Assembly (NCBI GenBank): GCA_030998225.1
Contig: JAPYXD010000466.1
Location: 5,807,001-5,871,000 of the forward strand
Direction of reading: 5' to 3'
Origin: Diplolepis rosae
Taxonomy: Eukaryota; Arthropoda; Insecta; Hymenoptera; Diplolepididae
Length of the DNA stretch: 64,000 nucleotides
Made by a program: the position numbers and the translations under genes. Below the pieces are notes generated by a model that saw nothing but the letters and a program-made list of their open reading frames with translations, ran no database searches and had not been told where the DNA came from. This document shows positions 1-11,600 of this stretch, piece after piece (the first letter of the stretch is position 1; the number at the start of each line of letters is the position of its first letter).

Positions 1-790
1 TATAAAGTGTACTCTGTACATTAATCAAACAAATTTAGAAGATGAATATTTTAATAAATATTCCTAAATATTATTGGAATATGATACATATCGATTTAGA
101 AAAACTTCTTCAAAGTAGTCAGACATTTTTCTTATTTTACGACATTTTTGCACCATGTTTGACCTTTGGGTAGGATTCAAGAAAACAATTGTAGACATAC
201 TTTCATTACTTAGTAAAATACTATGAAGACTTGCTTTTTAAATTAAAGCGAAAACTTTTAAAACCTTTAACAATCGGTTGCATAGATTCTGCTCTAATCT
301 TGGACGCAATTAGAGAAATAGGTTTTTTTGCTTTTTTTAGATCTAGTTTTTGCCTTAAACATAAAAGAAAGAAAACACATTTGAAATATTAAAATAAAAA
401 AGCTTGTGCTTAGGCTACAAAAATGTGAGATGAAAATATTTCTAACATATAACTGAAAATATAAATTATGAACTTGAATTTGATGTTCATTTTATCTTGA
501 TAGAAAATATTGTTCTAATTGAAAAATTGTTAAATGTACAAAATTAGTAAGAAGTATATAAATTTGAATGGAAAATTATATATTGATTCAAATTTTATAC
601 ATTTATTGTCACTAAATTTCACTGAAAGTTTATTTTTGAAGTGTTGAAATCCTCATGAAATTTTCCAAGATCATACTGATGTTTATTTCATGCAGACTTT
701 CTTCAAGAAATTGAAGAAAAGTGTTATTTCTTGAACTATATACTTCGTAAATTCAAATTCGTCGTCTGCTTCGCGCCTCTTTTGCACGTA
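1..790 (+). repeat. dispersed AT-rich repeat, copy 1
   Basis: Blocks here recur downstream in the same order. The block around 'CGACATTTTTGCACCATG' near 120 matches about 23725. The ending 'CGTCTGCTTCGCGCC' near 763 matches about 18582. No coding potential is seen. Related copies lie at 18117-18605 and 23450-24240, with an inverted piece at 2880-3330. The family is unknown and the boundaries approximate. Confidence 0.45.
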
Positions 791-1014
791 CTCGAGAAAA
801 ATACAATTCTTAATTTCGACTCGATAAACGAAAGCGTGAAATCTAAAAATAACTTGAAAACTCAAGCATTGTAACGAAGTCCGTCTTCGTGCACCTTCGG
901 CTTTACACGAAGCTGGTGACCGCAGCGTGTAGCAGAGCCGACACACTGACACGCCACGTTTGCATGTGTTTCTCCCAGATGGGAACGTGGTGGGGGCCGA
1001 AAAATCCCACGTTC

Positions 1015-2325
1015 TGGAGACACTGCCACCCTATTTTTTATCGGCAGAGGCGCTGAAGCTACATAAAGGTCAACTTCACTTTTTTAAATGGAGCCATGTA
1101 TTTTTTTTCGATGACATTATTACCGATTTTAAGACGAATTCAGCGACCTATAACACAAGGTCATTCTGGTTACGCAAAGTATGAAAATAGTCAAAAAATC
1201 AAAACATATCGGAATAATCACTTTCAAAGGATCCACTAACCTTGGTTTGGGTCTACCTACAGATGATGCTCGAAGTGATGATCCGCGACTTGTAAGCACT
1301 TGTTAATTCGCTGATGAAAAGACCGTCTAACTTCAGCCAACATTTGTAGTGTAATTTCGGTACATGCTCGGCGTATTCTTTCTTTCATGTCGTCAGGCGT
1401 GGTAGGTGCTACCGCCATTACGCGTTCTTAGACAAAACCCGATGAAAAGTAATCTGGTGATGTTAGATCTGGCGAACGAGGTGGCCAAGCTACAGGGCCG
1501 CCTCGTCCTATCCACTTTTTGTCAAAAATCTCATTCATCACTTGTCTTGAACACAGAGCGTAATGGGGGTGGTGCACCGTAGTGTTGCATCCACATCTTC
1601 ATGCCACATATTATGCCTATTCACATATCTCGTATTTGTGAAGTTAGCTTCATGAGAAAAAGGACATGACTCAAAAATGAGACATCTGTGCGCATTTTTA
1701 TACGAATCCAAGTACAGAAATTGACGCGTTTTAGGAAATCATTGCTAATTCCACTCTTTTATTCCATTTGCCTGCGAATTTTGTTGGCTATCCGGGTAAC
1801 GAGCCGCATAAAAATCTTGGGCGTTTCTGTAGTGTTTATGGCATTCCCCCAGCACCATAAACATATCAAAATATTTTTGAAAATCGTTGATTTTCGCGTT
1901 CCGATGTACTCACATTAGAAGGTAATGTGTGACTAACTGATATGTCAAAAGAAAATGCTTACTGTCTGCCGATGTCAACAATACCCTATCGATGTGTATT
2001 ATCATGGGTATCGTAAGAAATGAAAGGAAATGAAAATGATTTTTTGACTATTTTCATACTTTGCGTGACTAGAATGACCTTGCGTTGTAGGTCGCTAAAT
2101 TCGTTTAAAAATCGGTAATAATGTCACAGAAAAAAATACATTGTTCCATTAAAAAAATTTGAGTTCACCTTGACGTAGCTTCAGCGCCTCCACCGATAAA
2201 AAATAGGGTGGTCGAGTATGACGGTCTTCTCGATCACTGAAACTTTTTTCTGAAACATTTTTGGATATGATCAATAGTTTGAGTGCTATCGCTCTGAAAA
2301 ACTTTATGTGCCTCACCCTGTAGAA
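1015..2325 (-). mobile_element. Tc1/mariner-like element, copy A (inverted partner of 6770-8190)
   Basis: On the - strand the 1240-1640 segment carries a dead transposase 3' part with motifs 'YGAPP' and '[14 protein letters not shown]', as in the DDE_3 type common in insects. In-frame stops break it. The inner sequence is almost identical, in reverse, to copy B; an incidental 76-codon frame at 1688-1918 recurs unchanged at 7411-7181. The right end has the long terminal inverted repeat, finishing in CTCACCCTGTA at about 2322. The left terminal repeat is truncated near 1015 against unrelated sequence. Confidence 0.75.
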
Positions 2326-2326
2326 T

Positions 2327-2530
2327 ATAATTCAAAATTTCATGAAGTTGAAACCGATCGAATCCTCAAAATACAAAAAACACGACCATATTTGGACCAA
2401 AATTTTTCTCCTTTTTTGTTTGTTTCTTCATGGTTGTTTCGTAAGATGTGGTGATTTTGGTCCAAATTCGGTCGTGTTTTTTGTATATTGAGGATTCGAT
2501 CCGTTTCGAATTCTTGAAATTTTGAATTAT
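2327..2530. mobile_element. palindromic MITE-like hairpin
   Basis: The two roughly 75-bp arms, about 2330-2403 and 2453-2527, are inverted copies sharing 'AATCCTCAAAATACAAAAAA' and 'TTTGGACCAAAAT', with a loop of about 50 bp. It abuts the right end of copy A. No ORF is present. Confidence 0.65.
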
Positions 2531-2879
2531 ACTTTTGCTTGGACGTTAGGAGGAATTCGGGTTAGTAGTGATACGGGTTCGAGTTCCGTTTTGAATATAG
2601 AATATATTAATACAAATAATTAATAAATATTAATAATTAATTAATAATAACAAAATAATAGAATATAATATAGTATTAATACAATCTGAAACATGTGATC
2701 ATATGGATGAATATAGATACCCACTCATCAATTTCCATTATTTATATCAATGATATGATACAATATAATGTAAACCAAAATATAATAATATGCAACATAT
2801 GCAATTACATGAATGCATGTAGATACTTATATACAAGTTTTTAGTATTTATATTTATAATAATCCTGCTTTTATTCTAA

Positions 2880-3330
2880 TTCAAATTTTTCGTTTGAATT
2901 AATTTTTACTAATGGTCGTATGTGAATTTAATTTTGTACTTCATTTCCGAGTCAACCATCTATTGAAGGTTATTGACCTGAGCAGCGATAAGCAGCATTA
3001 GTGACCTTTCCAATGTACTCTGTTATGGGCCCTTCAGGTGGCAAACAAATTCATTTAATGATTTACTTTACAATTTCTGGAAAATTTTAGCCGCCTAGAC
3101 GCTCATAACATTAGGAATATGATAAAACATGAGATTCAAGTTTAAAAAATAAAATATTTAAATACTTAAACAATATAAAAACCATATCCAGATTGAAAAA
3201 TTTACACACGCAATTATACAGCAGGGTTTCTTTGGTATAAGAATACTTTGAAAAAAATTTCATTCGAATAAAATACTTTGAAAAGTTTTTGAATACATAA
3301 TAATTTTCACATGTCAATTTCAATATATGA
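2880..3330 (-). repeat. dispersed AT-rich repeat, inverted fragment
   Basis: Reverse-strand blocks here match 18117-18330 and about 23990-24140: the stretch with 'CAAAAACTTTTCAAAGTATT' and the run before a 'TTTAAAC' block. It is non-coding. Confidence 0.4.
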
Positions 3331-3489
3331 GTATGAATAGAAGGTATCAGTATTAAAAAAAAAAAATTATACCTATATTTGCATACGAAATTATACCTAG
3401 TGATTCCTCTAATATGAAATAAAATAAAAAAATATTACTTATGAATAAAATAATTTTAAAATTTTTTTATCATGCGTAACATATTTTAT

Positions 3490-4437
3490 GTGCCTCCGGC
3501 GCATTAACGCCTTTTTATGCTACAGTTGAGAGTAGCGTAATGTTGTGTATTACGATACAGAGAAACATAATGTAAAAATTGAACTGCGCATGCACCTATT
3601 ACGATACAGGGGAGTATAATCTTCTTCTCATTCTTCTTCTTCTTCGTACAGCGTTAGCACCGTACTAGCAAAGCCTTGTACATTTGAACCGCGCATGCGT
3701 CTATTACAATATGCTACTACTACACAAGATCGAGAAAATCAAAATGGCTGGAAGTATTCACGAAATTTCAAGTGAGATGGGCGATAATCACGGGAATTTC
3801 GATCTTTTCAGATTGGATTTGAGTGTAAGCAGAACTCGTCAATGCGCCGAAGTCACATAAAATAGAATATGCGCCAACCCAAGTGCGAAAATGGATACGG
3901 CCCAACACTGGCCCAGCATCGCCAAAAATTTGCCGAAGATCGGCTGCCAATATCGTGCCGTTGCTGGAATGATAACTCCGGTATGCACTTGGCGGCCAAT
4001 GCTGGCCCAAACTCTGGCCGCCAGCACTTGTTTTCAGCACAGCAGCGGGCCAATGCTGTGCCGAACTCTGATTTTTTCACTTCCAGAATGGTTTGCCGTC
4101 GTAAACGTGACACATAGCCCAGTAATGTGCCGTCCATGAGCTGACTCTGGCTCTTCTACTTTCAGAACTGGATGCCATACTAAAAATGACAAGCGGCTTG
4201 GTATCGGGCCGACACTGGGCCAAGTTTCGGCTGAAAGTCGGTAAATTTAAACACTCGACAAAGGTCGCCGTCATCGGCCCAGCACTTGACCGATGCAAAC
4301 AGTGACACTGGCCCAATAACAATGGCCGACTCTTGGCTGCCGATATTGGGCCAATATAGTGCCGTATTATCACCTTCGGCAATTCGCACTTGGGAATGCA
4401 CACAATTCGGGTAATTACGAGACTCGCTTAAAATGCC
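3490..4437 (+). mobile_element. MITE family 1, copy a (3'-truncated, with a nested element)
   Basis: It starts with TTATGTGCCTCCGGCGC and shares the CT-rich TTCTTCTTCTTCGTACAGC block with copies at 21470-21995, 50398-50965 (same strand) and 57299-57845 (opposite strand). A second element (3876-4394) is inserted in it. It breaks off at about 4437 in AAAATGC, where intact copies continue with TCGCAGG. Confidence 0.7.
3876..4394. mobile_element. nested element with CCCAAGTGCGAA inverted ends and GGCC-rich core
   Basis: The ends are CCCAAGTGCGAA and TTCGCACTTGGG. The core is saturated with imperfect GGCCCA/TTGGCC motifs. Sister copies of the host MITE have the empty site GCCAATGCACAC; here the site reads GCCAA-element-AATGCAC, implying a 2-bp AA target duplication. 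Overlapping frames on both strands are GC-driven shadows. Confidence 0.7.
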
Positions 4438-4595
4438 GGGAAATAATATTACCGATTTTCATTGTTAAGTTTATTAGGTCAATTTCAACAAAGAATCCCA
4501 CTATCAACATTTTAAGTGTTAATTTTGCGCCATTTATTCAGTTTAAGGTCTTGTTACCGAAATGATACCTAATTTGGTAACAGTTGACTTGGTTA
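4438..4595. repeat. fragment of the MITE family that flanks 13.3-15.2 kb
   Basis: The block GGAAATAATATTACCG through TTTGCGCCATTTATTC recurs at 15012-15150 and, reversed, at 13390-13525. It lies between the two inverted copies of MITE family 1. Confidence 0.6.
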
Positions 4596-4993
4596 ATAGT
4601 ATATTATATGCCTAGGCGCATAATGAGGGTTATTACACGACGAGCGACAATGCTCACAGGAGATCGAAGTCAAGGCATAGTCGAGGCTTAGGTGAGGCGT
4701 TGCTCAGGCGCGATCAGTCCTGCGAGCATTTTAAGCGAGTCTCGTAATTACCGGAATTGTATGCATTGGCGCATATTCTATTTTTTGTGTAGTAGTAGCG
4801 TGTTGTAATAGAGCATGCGCAGTTCAAATGTACAAGGCTTTGTCAGTAGGGTGCTAACGCTGTACGAAGAAGAAGAAGAATAGGAAGAAGATTGTGCTCC
4901 GCTGTATGGTTATAGGCGCATGCGCAGTTCAATTTTTACCTTTCATTCCTCTGTAGCGAAAAAACGAGTTTACGCGCCGGAGGCACATAAAAA
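4596..4993 (-). mobile_element. MITE family 1, copy b (inverted)
   Basis: It begins ATAGTATATTATATGCC and ends CGCCGGAGGCACATAAA, i.e. the family in reverse. It is shorter than the 57299-57845 copy because the middle is missing (junction near 4780). With copy a it forms an inverted pair. Confidence 0.7.
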
Positions 4994-5325
4994 ATAGTAA
5001 CAGATAAACTGATCCTAGTTGATCATAAATCATAAAGAGACGAGATAATGCTGGAGTGCGTACAAATATCCTTTTACATGAGTAAATTCCAACATATTCA
5101 GTCCTTTATTTACCATTCATGATTGATTTTGGTCTTGGAGCCATTCCGATAGAGACTGATCCGTCTCATTTCTTTTTAGTGTTCTTAGTAGGTGCCGATC
5201 TTTACTTGAATTGTACACGATAATCACGTTGCTTTAACAATTAAGTAATTAATTTCAATATAAAGCTCTTCTATTTGAGCGCGTTATAATGGCACAAGTT
5301 TTAAGTTGTTTGTAAATGTTTTCAG

Positions 5326-5654
5326 CAAATATTAATGCAACAGAGATAATACAGCTTACCGGAAGGATGGATCCATATCTATATAACGAAATACAAAATA
5401 CCCAAGAGCATTGCATCGATAAGAACAAAGCATCCTATGTTTCTTTTAGAAAAAAAAATGAACATTTATGTGGTGGGACCCTAATTACAAGTCGTTTCAT
5501 ACTAACAGTTATCACTTGTGTCTATCTATTTGAAGATAAATCTCAAATAAAAGCTGCTGTTGGAGTTGGAGTACTCTGTCCTGAACATATTTCCTATCAT
5601 GACATTGAACAAATACTTTTTGTTGACAAAGAAGGTCCACTTAGATTCGTAACT
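5326..5654 (+). CDS. S1 homologue exon 1 (N-terminal barrel)
   Basis: The acceptor is TTTTCAG ending at 5325 and the donor GTGAGT starts at 5655. The exon encodes about 109 residues with 'LCGGTLI', the conserved N-terminal S1 motif. The residue expected to be the catalytic His is Ile/Thr (in 'VITC'). The open frame extends upstream to an ATG at 5316, but that ATG lies in the polypyrimidine/acceptor region and is unlikely to be the real start. Confidence 0.6.
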
Positions 5655-8600
5655 GTGAGTATAATTCCACACAAATATTTTGAAGCTTTCATTTTAGAAC
5701 AGTTAACGAAATCAATTTACGTTTCAGTTGGAGCAAAATATTTTCTTAACAGAACCTATACATGAAGCTATTCTTGCAGAAGAAAGCATAACATATGCAC
5801 GTTTCGAAGAAGTTGTATTACTATATTGGGATACGGTAAGAACACTATTAATACCTATTGCACAAATTTATTCAATTGTCTTCAATAGTAGACAGTCGTG
5901 AGTCAGCACTCAGTAATAAAAAAACATCTTACTTTCAAATTAATTGTATTACTCCTTAAAATATTGCAGAAAACATTTTATTCATAGCGCCTCCTTTGAA
6001 AATCCAATTTTCGGTACCTGTAGAACGGGTTGAAACTACGATTTTCAACCCTAGGGTTGAAAGTCTCTATTTCAACTCGCTCTACAGTTACAGACAATCA
6101 GATTCTCAAAAGATTTGCTATGAAAAGTAGTATACATTTCTCAAAACAAAACACAGCGAATGCAACTCGTGTTACTCGATATTTCATTTTATATGCACAA
6201 GAGCTTACAGAGAAAAAAATGTATATGAACTGCCTTTTTTTGATAGAATTTCAAGATAAAACTAATTCCCAAATTAAGTAATTCGCACTTTATCTTCTAT
6301 ACCAACCTTATTCCATTTTTTATTTTTAAGAAAAAAAGAATTAAATAACTTATCATTGGCAGGTATAAGGCCCCTATTAGAACTTGTTTAAAAAGTCTAG
6401 TTTTTACGTTTTTTTCCTAAAGAAGTTAAACCCACAAACCAGTAGATTCTCCTGGCAACGAATAACGTATTCCAATGTTCTGACCATTTCTCAAAAGTAG
6501 CTCATTTGTTCTTGAGAAGTTAAAAAAGGATTTGTATCCCGGTCCAGTTGCAACAAAATAAATATGATTCTATGTGAATCTTGAAAATGGTTCACTCAAT
6601 ATGTAATGACAAGTTTTTATAAAAACAAATTTGATAACTATTTTCTTGTAACATGACCTAACCAATAGCAAATTGCGTCTGTTTTTAACTTGTTCAATTT
6701 ACCAATTCTGATGCCCAGATGATGCCTTCAGAGAGGATGTCAAAACGTTGTGACGTTATACTATATGTATTATTATATAGGGTGAGACACATAAAGTGTT
6801 ACAGAGCGATAGCACTCAAATTATTGATCGTATCCAAAAATGTTTCAGACAAGAGTTTCAGTGTTCGGGAAGGCCGACATACTGGACCACCCTATTTTTT
6901 ATCGGTGGAGGCGCTGAAGCTACGTCAAGGTCAACTCAAATTTTTTTAATGGAACAATGTATTTTTTTCTGTGACATTATTACCGATTTTTGAAACGAAT
7001 TTAGCGACCTACAACGCAAGGTCATTCTAGTCACGCAAAGTATGAAAATAGTCAAAAAAACATTTTCATTTCTTTTCATTTCTTACGATACCCATGATAA
7101 TACACATCGATAGGGTATTGTTGACATCGGCAGACAGTAAGCATTTTCTTTTGACATATCAGTTAGTCACACATTACCTTCTAATGTGAGTACATCGGAA
7201 CGCGAAAATCAACGATTTTCAAAAATATTTTGATATGTTTATGGTGCTGGGGGAATGCCATAAACACTACAGAAACGCCCAAGATTTTTATGCGGCTCGT
7301 TACCCGGATAGCCAACAAAATTCGCAGGCAAATGGAATAAAAGAGTGGAATTAGCAATGATTTCCTAAAACGCGTCAATTTCTGTACTTGGATTCGTATA
7401 AAAATGCGCACAGATGTCTCATTTTTGAGTCATGTCCTTTTTCTCATGAAGCTAACTTCACAAATACGAGATATGTGAATAGGCATAATATGTGGCATGA
7501 AGATGTGGATGCAACACTACGGTGCACCACCCCCATTACGCTCTGTGTTCAAGACAAGTGATGAATGAGATTTTTGACAAAAAGTGGATAGGACGAGGCG
7601 GCCCTGTAGCTTGGCCACCTCGTTCGCCAGATCTAACATCACCAGATTACTTTTCATCGGGTTTTGTCTAAGAACGCGTAATGGCGGTAGCACCTACCAC
7701 GCCTGACGACATGAAAGAAAGAATACGCCGAGCATGTACCGAAATTACACTACAAATGTTGGCTGAAGTTAGACGGTCTTTTCATCAGCGAATTAACAAG
7801 TGCTTACAAGTCGCGGATCATCACTTCGAGCATCATCTGTAGGTAGACCCAAACCAAGGTTAGTGGATCCTTTGAAAGTGATTATTCCGATATGTTTTGA
7901 TTTTTTGACTATTTTCATACTTTGCGTAACCAGAATGACCTTGTGTTATAGGTCGCTGAATTCGTCTTAAAATCGGTAATAATGTCATCGAAAAAAAATA
8001 CATGACTCTATTTAAAAAAGTGGAGTTGACCTTTATGTAGCTTCAGCGCCTCTACCGATAAAAAATAGGGTGGTCCAGTATGACGGCCTTCTCGAACACT
8101 GAAACTTTTTTCTGAAACATTTTTGGATATGATCAATACTTTAAATGCTATTGCTCTGTAACGCTTTATGTGCCTCAACCTGTATATGTAAAACATTATA
8201 CGAGGTCTGTCCGGAAAGTATCGGGGCTACCTTTATACCTCCGCGCCATAGTATTTGAGCGACCTCTGCGGGGCATGAACTTCAACAGTAAAGTCTCACG
8301 AACCTATCGGACATCTGCCGGACGTACAGTTCATGCGCATCGTATCTTTGTTTACAAAGCTATTTTTGAGTTCGGCGTATTTTGTGATTGTTAAAAATGA
8401 CTGAAGAACAAGATCAACGAATTTGCATCAAATTTTGTTTTCAACTCGGAAAAACGAGTTCGGAAACTATTCAGATGATGCAGAAGGCCTTTGGGAATGA
8501 GTGTATGAGCAAAACACGAATAAAAGAGTGGTATAGTCGTTTCAAAGGAGGCCGCACTTCTCTTGATAGTGATTCTCGTTCTGTGCCGTAGCCTGCCCCC

Positions 8601-11600
8601 CCCCCCTGAGGCGCGTCCACCCAAAAGTCTCGTCCGGACGTTTCGTCAGTCTGTCACTATCCGGCAGCGGTCTTTAGGGAGAGGCGTGCTCAGCAGTATC
8701 TGAGTTTGGCGCCCCACCCTCGGAGCCTTGACCATGGCGGTATTGAGGGGGCCGAGGATACTGGTGAGTCGGTCAGTAATTCCCCAGGCCGGGCGCGGTC
8801 AGCCGTATCTGACGGGACTGGGCCCTGGGTGGGGCCTCACACATGGCGGTATCCAGGGGGCCGAAGGTACTGGTGAGTCGGTCGGTTGATCGGTAATTCG
8901 GTCCGGTGAGACGGCTGGGTCAAGATGCCCCAGGGGAAACCGGGGAGGAGTATGATCAGGAGCGCCTGCTGTCGTATATCGCCTTCATATGGTAATCTCG
9001 TAACCCGGTGCGGTTCAGTAACGTCTGGTATCGCTCAACCACGATCGATAACATTTAGTGATGTTCGGTAACATTTAGTAATGTTTAGTTACATGCCGTT
9101 GTCCTCCGGGAACAATTGGTACCATTCTAGTAACGCTCAGTAACGTTCATCTGACATTAAGTTACATTCGGTAATGTTTATTTACATGTCGGCGTCTTTT
9201 GGGAATGTTCGGTAATATTTGGTAACGTTCTGTTAAAGCTCGGTAACGTTCGGTAACTTTCGAGTAATGCTCGGTAACGTTTGTACAACATTTAGTTACA
9301 TTCGGTAAATTCAGTAATAATTGGTGGCGTTTGGTAATGTTCGGTTCGTGTTCGTAGTTGCTTGGTTGCGGTCAATCAGGGGCACCAGAGGCTGAGCCTC
9401 AGAGCGTGTCAAAGGCCGGTCATGGGGGTACCCATCAGTCGGCGTTCGGCGTGATGGCACCATGTCGGAATCACACGCTTCCTTCCTCGGTGGTGCGAGT
9501 ATTGTTGGTGTTGGTTCCGGTGGTGATTTTGGTGCGTGCTCTGCTTCTGGTAATGCTAGTATCGGCGGTGCTGGTTTTGCTGCCAACGGTCGTTTAGGCG
9601 CTGCTGGTAGTAAGGGCGCCTCCGGTGCTGGTATGGGCGCCTGTAGTGGTGTAGGCGCTATTAACGCTGCTATCGACACCACTCGCGACCTTTCAGCTTC
9701 TGGAACTCTCATCGATAAATCAAGCACCGTTATTCGCCTGTAGTTAGTGATGCGGCTCAGGTTATTTGTTTTTGGGCCGAGTTGTCTATGGCCTGTAGCC
9801 ATACAGACTGATTCTTGTCATGGCTACATCTATCTGATGTGTACATGACGGTGATATCGCCCTGCCTTGTCCTGCAGGGTGATGATTACTGGTTAGGGCT
9901 TCTTCTTTACGGTGTAGTATCTTCGATCTCTTGAACTCGCTGGATGATCTCTTCTGGAGGCAAGGCCTCGTTCATGCGTATATGATGACGCAGCTCCGGA
10001 TTAATATTGTAATAGAGGATTCCCATGATCCTCTCATAATCATAGCCTCATCGTCGCCTCAAAAGGGTAAACATTGCCGTAGTGTAAGCTCGAATGGGCT
10101 TTCTGGAACCTTGTCACCGGTCATTAATCTGTTGACCTAGGTGTCTCCGTTCCACGGGTGATAGGTAGAGACTCCAATTCTTCAATAAGTTGCTCCTTGT
10201 TGAGTTAGCTAGTTAGCCTTCTAGTCCAGACCTCCTCAGAAAGCCCAGAATATCATCAACCGATAGTGACCTAGTCTCCTCTGGTTCCAGCAGCACTGAT
10301 CCAAAGCTTTGAAGCCTGATCTCAGCAAGAGCCGGGCATTGACTTACAGTCTGTTCCGCAAGAAAAGGTAAGCGTTTTCTCAGAAAGTTTCAAAGATTTT
10401 TATTCCTTTCTTTTATGTCCTGACTGTTCGTTCGAAAGGCTGCGGCGCAACCACCGATTCGTTTCAGTCTCGTCCGAAGTGTCAGATATTACACAATATT
10501 AAACTATGAGTGCTATCTACACTAAACTTTACGAAGCGGTTTTTTTTTGCACCCATGCACGCGTACAAGATCTTTCATACTCAGCTGCTACCAAAGTGCG
10601 TAAAAAGTATAAGCACTTCGTGCAAATGTGACTGAAGCGGTATAGGGGCACAAAAACCGTCGATGACCTGCTAGGGAAAGGAGAGACGCGAGAAACGTCC
10701 AGTAAGGAGGATAAGCTGATGGTTGCACTGTTCAAGCGCAACCCAACCCTCCAGCAGCGTGAAGCCAAAGCTAAGTTAGCGGAAAAGGGACTACACATTA
10801 GTATAAACACCATAAGACGCAGATTAGCTGAGGCGAAAGTACAGTACCTGATACGAATCCAATAGAAAATGTGTGGAGTGTCGTGAAGAGGAAACTTGCA
10901 GGAAGGCGTGCATTCACCCTGAAGCAGCTCTCTCGACGAATTAAGGAGGTATGGCGCTATTTGCCTACGGAATATGCCGAAAGACTAGTAGTGAGCATGC
11001 TCAGAAGGTGCCAGGCCATTATCCAGAACAACGGCGGTTGGACAGTTTATTAGGTGAGTGCGCCCTAGTACTTTGTCAATTTCATCCCCTTCAAAGTACT
11101 CCCCTCCCGATTTAATGCACTTATGCCAACGTTTTTTCCAATATGATGGTTGTGGAACGATATACGTTGAGTTTTTGGCGAAATGATCACGAAGAACGAG
11201 TGCAGTGTGAGACGGCGGATTATCGTGATGTAAAAACCACGAGTTGTTTGACCAAAATATTTTTTGAAACGGTGTTGAGTGATCCTCTTGATCGTAGTGT
11301 CAGCAAAGTCTCTATTTGTCAATCGACGATTTTTGTGCACTAATTATTTGATTTGATTGACGTGTTGCTCGTCAGTTGATGTTGATGGTCGTCCGGGGCG
11401 TTCCATGTCATCAACACGTTCTCTGCCTTCTTTGAAGTCTTTGTACCACTTATAAACATTTTTCTCCGACATGGTCAAATCACCGAAGGCCTTCTGTAAA
11501 ATTCTGAACGTTTCCGCAACTGAGATTTCATTCCGCAAACAAAATTTAATGGCACTTCTTTGCTCAACAAATTCAGACATTGTAAAAATCGAAAAAATCA

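Noticed and set aside
1688..1918. 76-codon frame repeated identically at 7181-7411
   Set aside because: It lies antisense to the transposon's missing gene region in both inverted copies; its conservation reflects identity of the transposon copies, not coding selection.
3768..4403. Cluster of overlapping open frames on both strands
   Set aside because: They fall exactly in the GGCC-rich nested element; frames are open in several phases because of composition and do not show domain structure.
5288..5314. ATGGCACAAGTTTTAAGTTG as S1 homologue start with signal peptide
   Set aside because: Only seven codons before TAA, and the gap to the exon 1 acceptor is too short for an intron.
9358..9743. 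Gly/Ala/Val-rich + strand frames in the GC-rich block
   Set aside because: Low-complexity shadows of the - strand Pro/Ala-rich gag-like frame.
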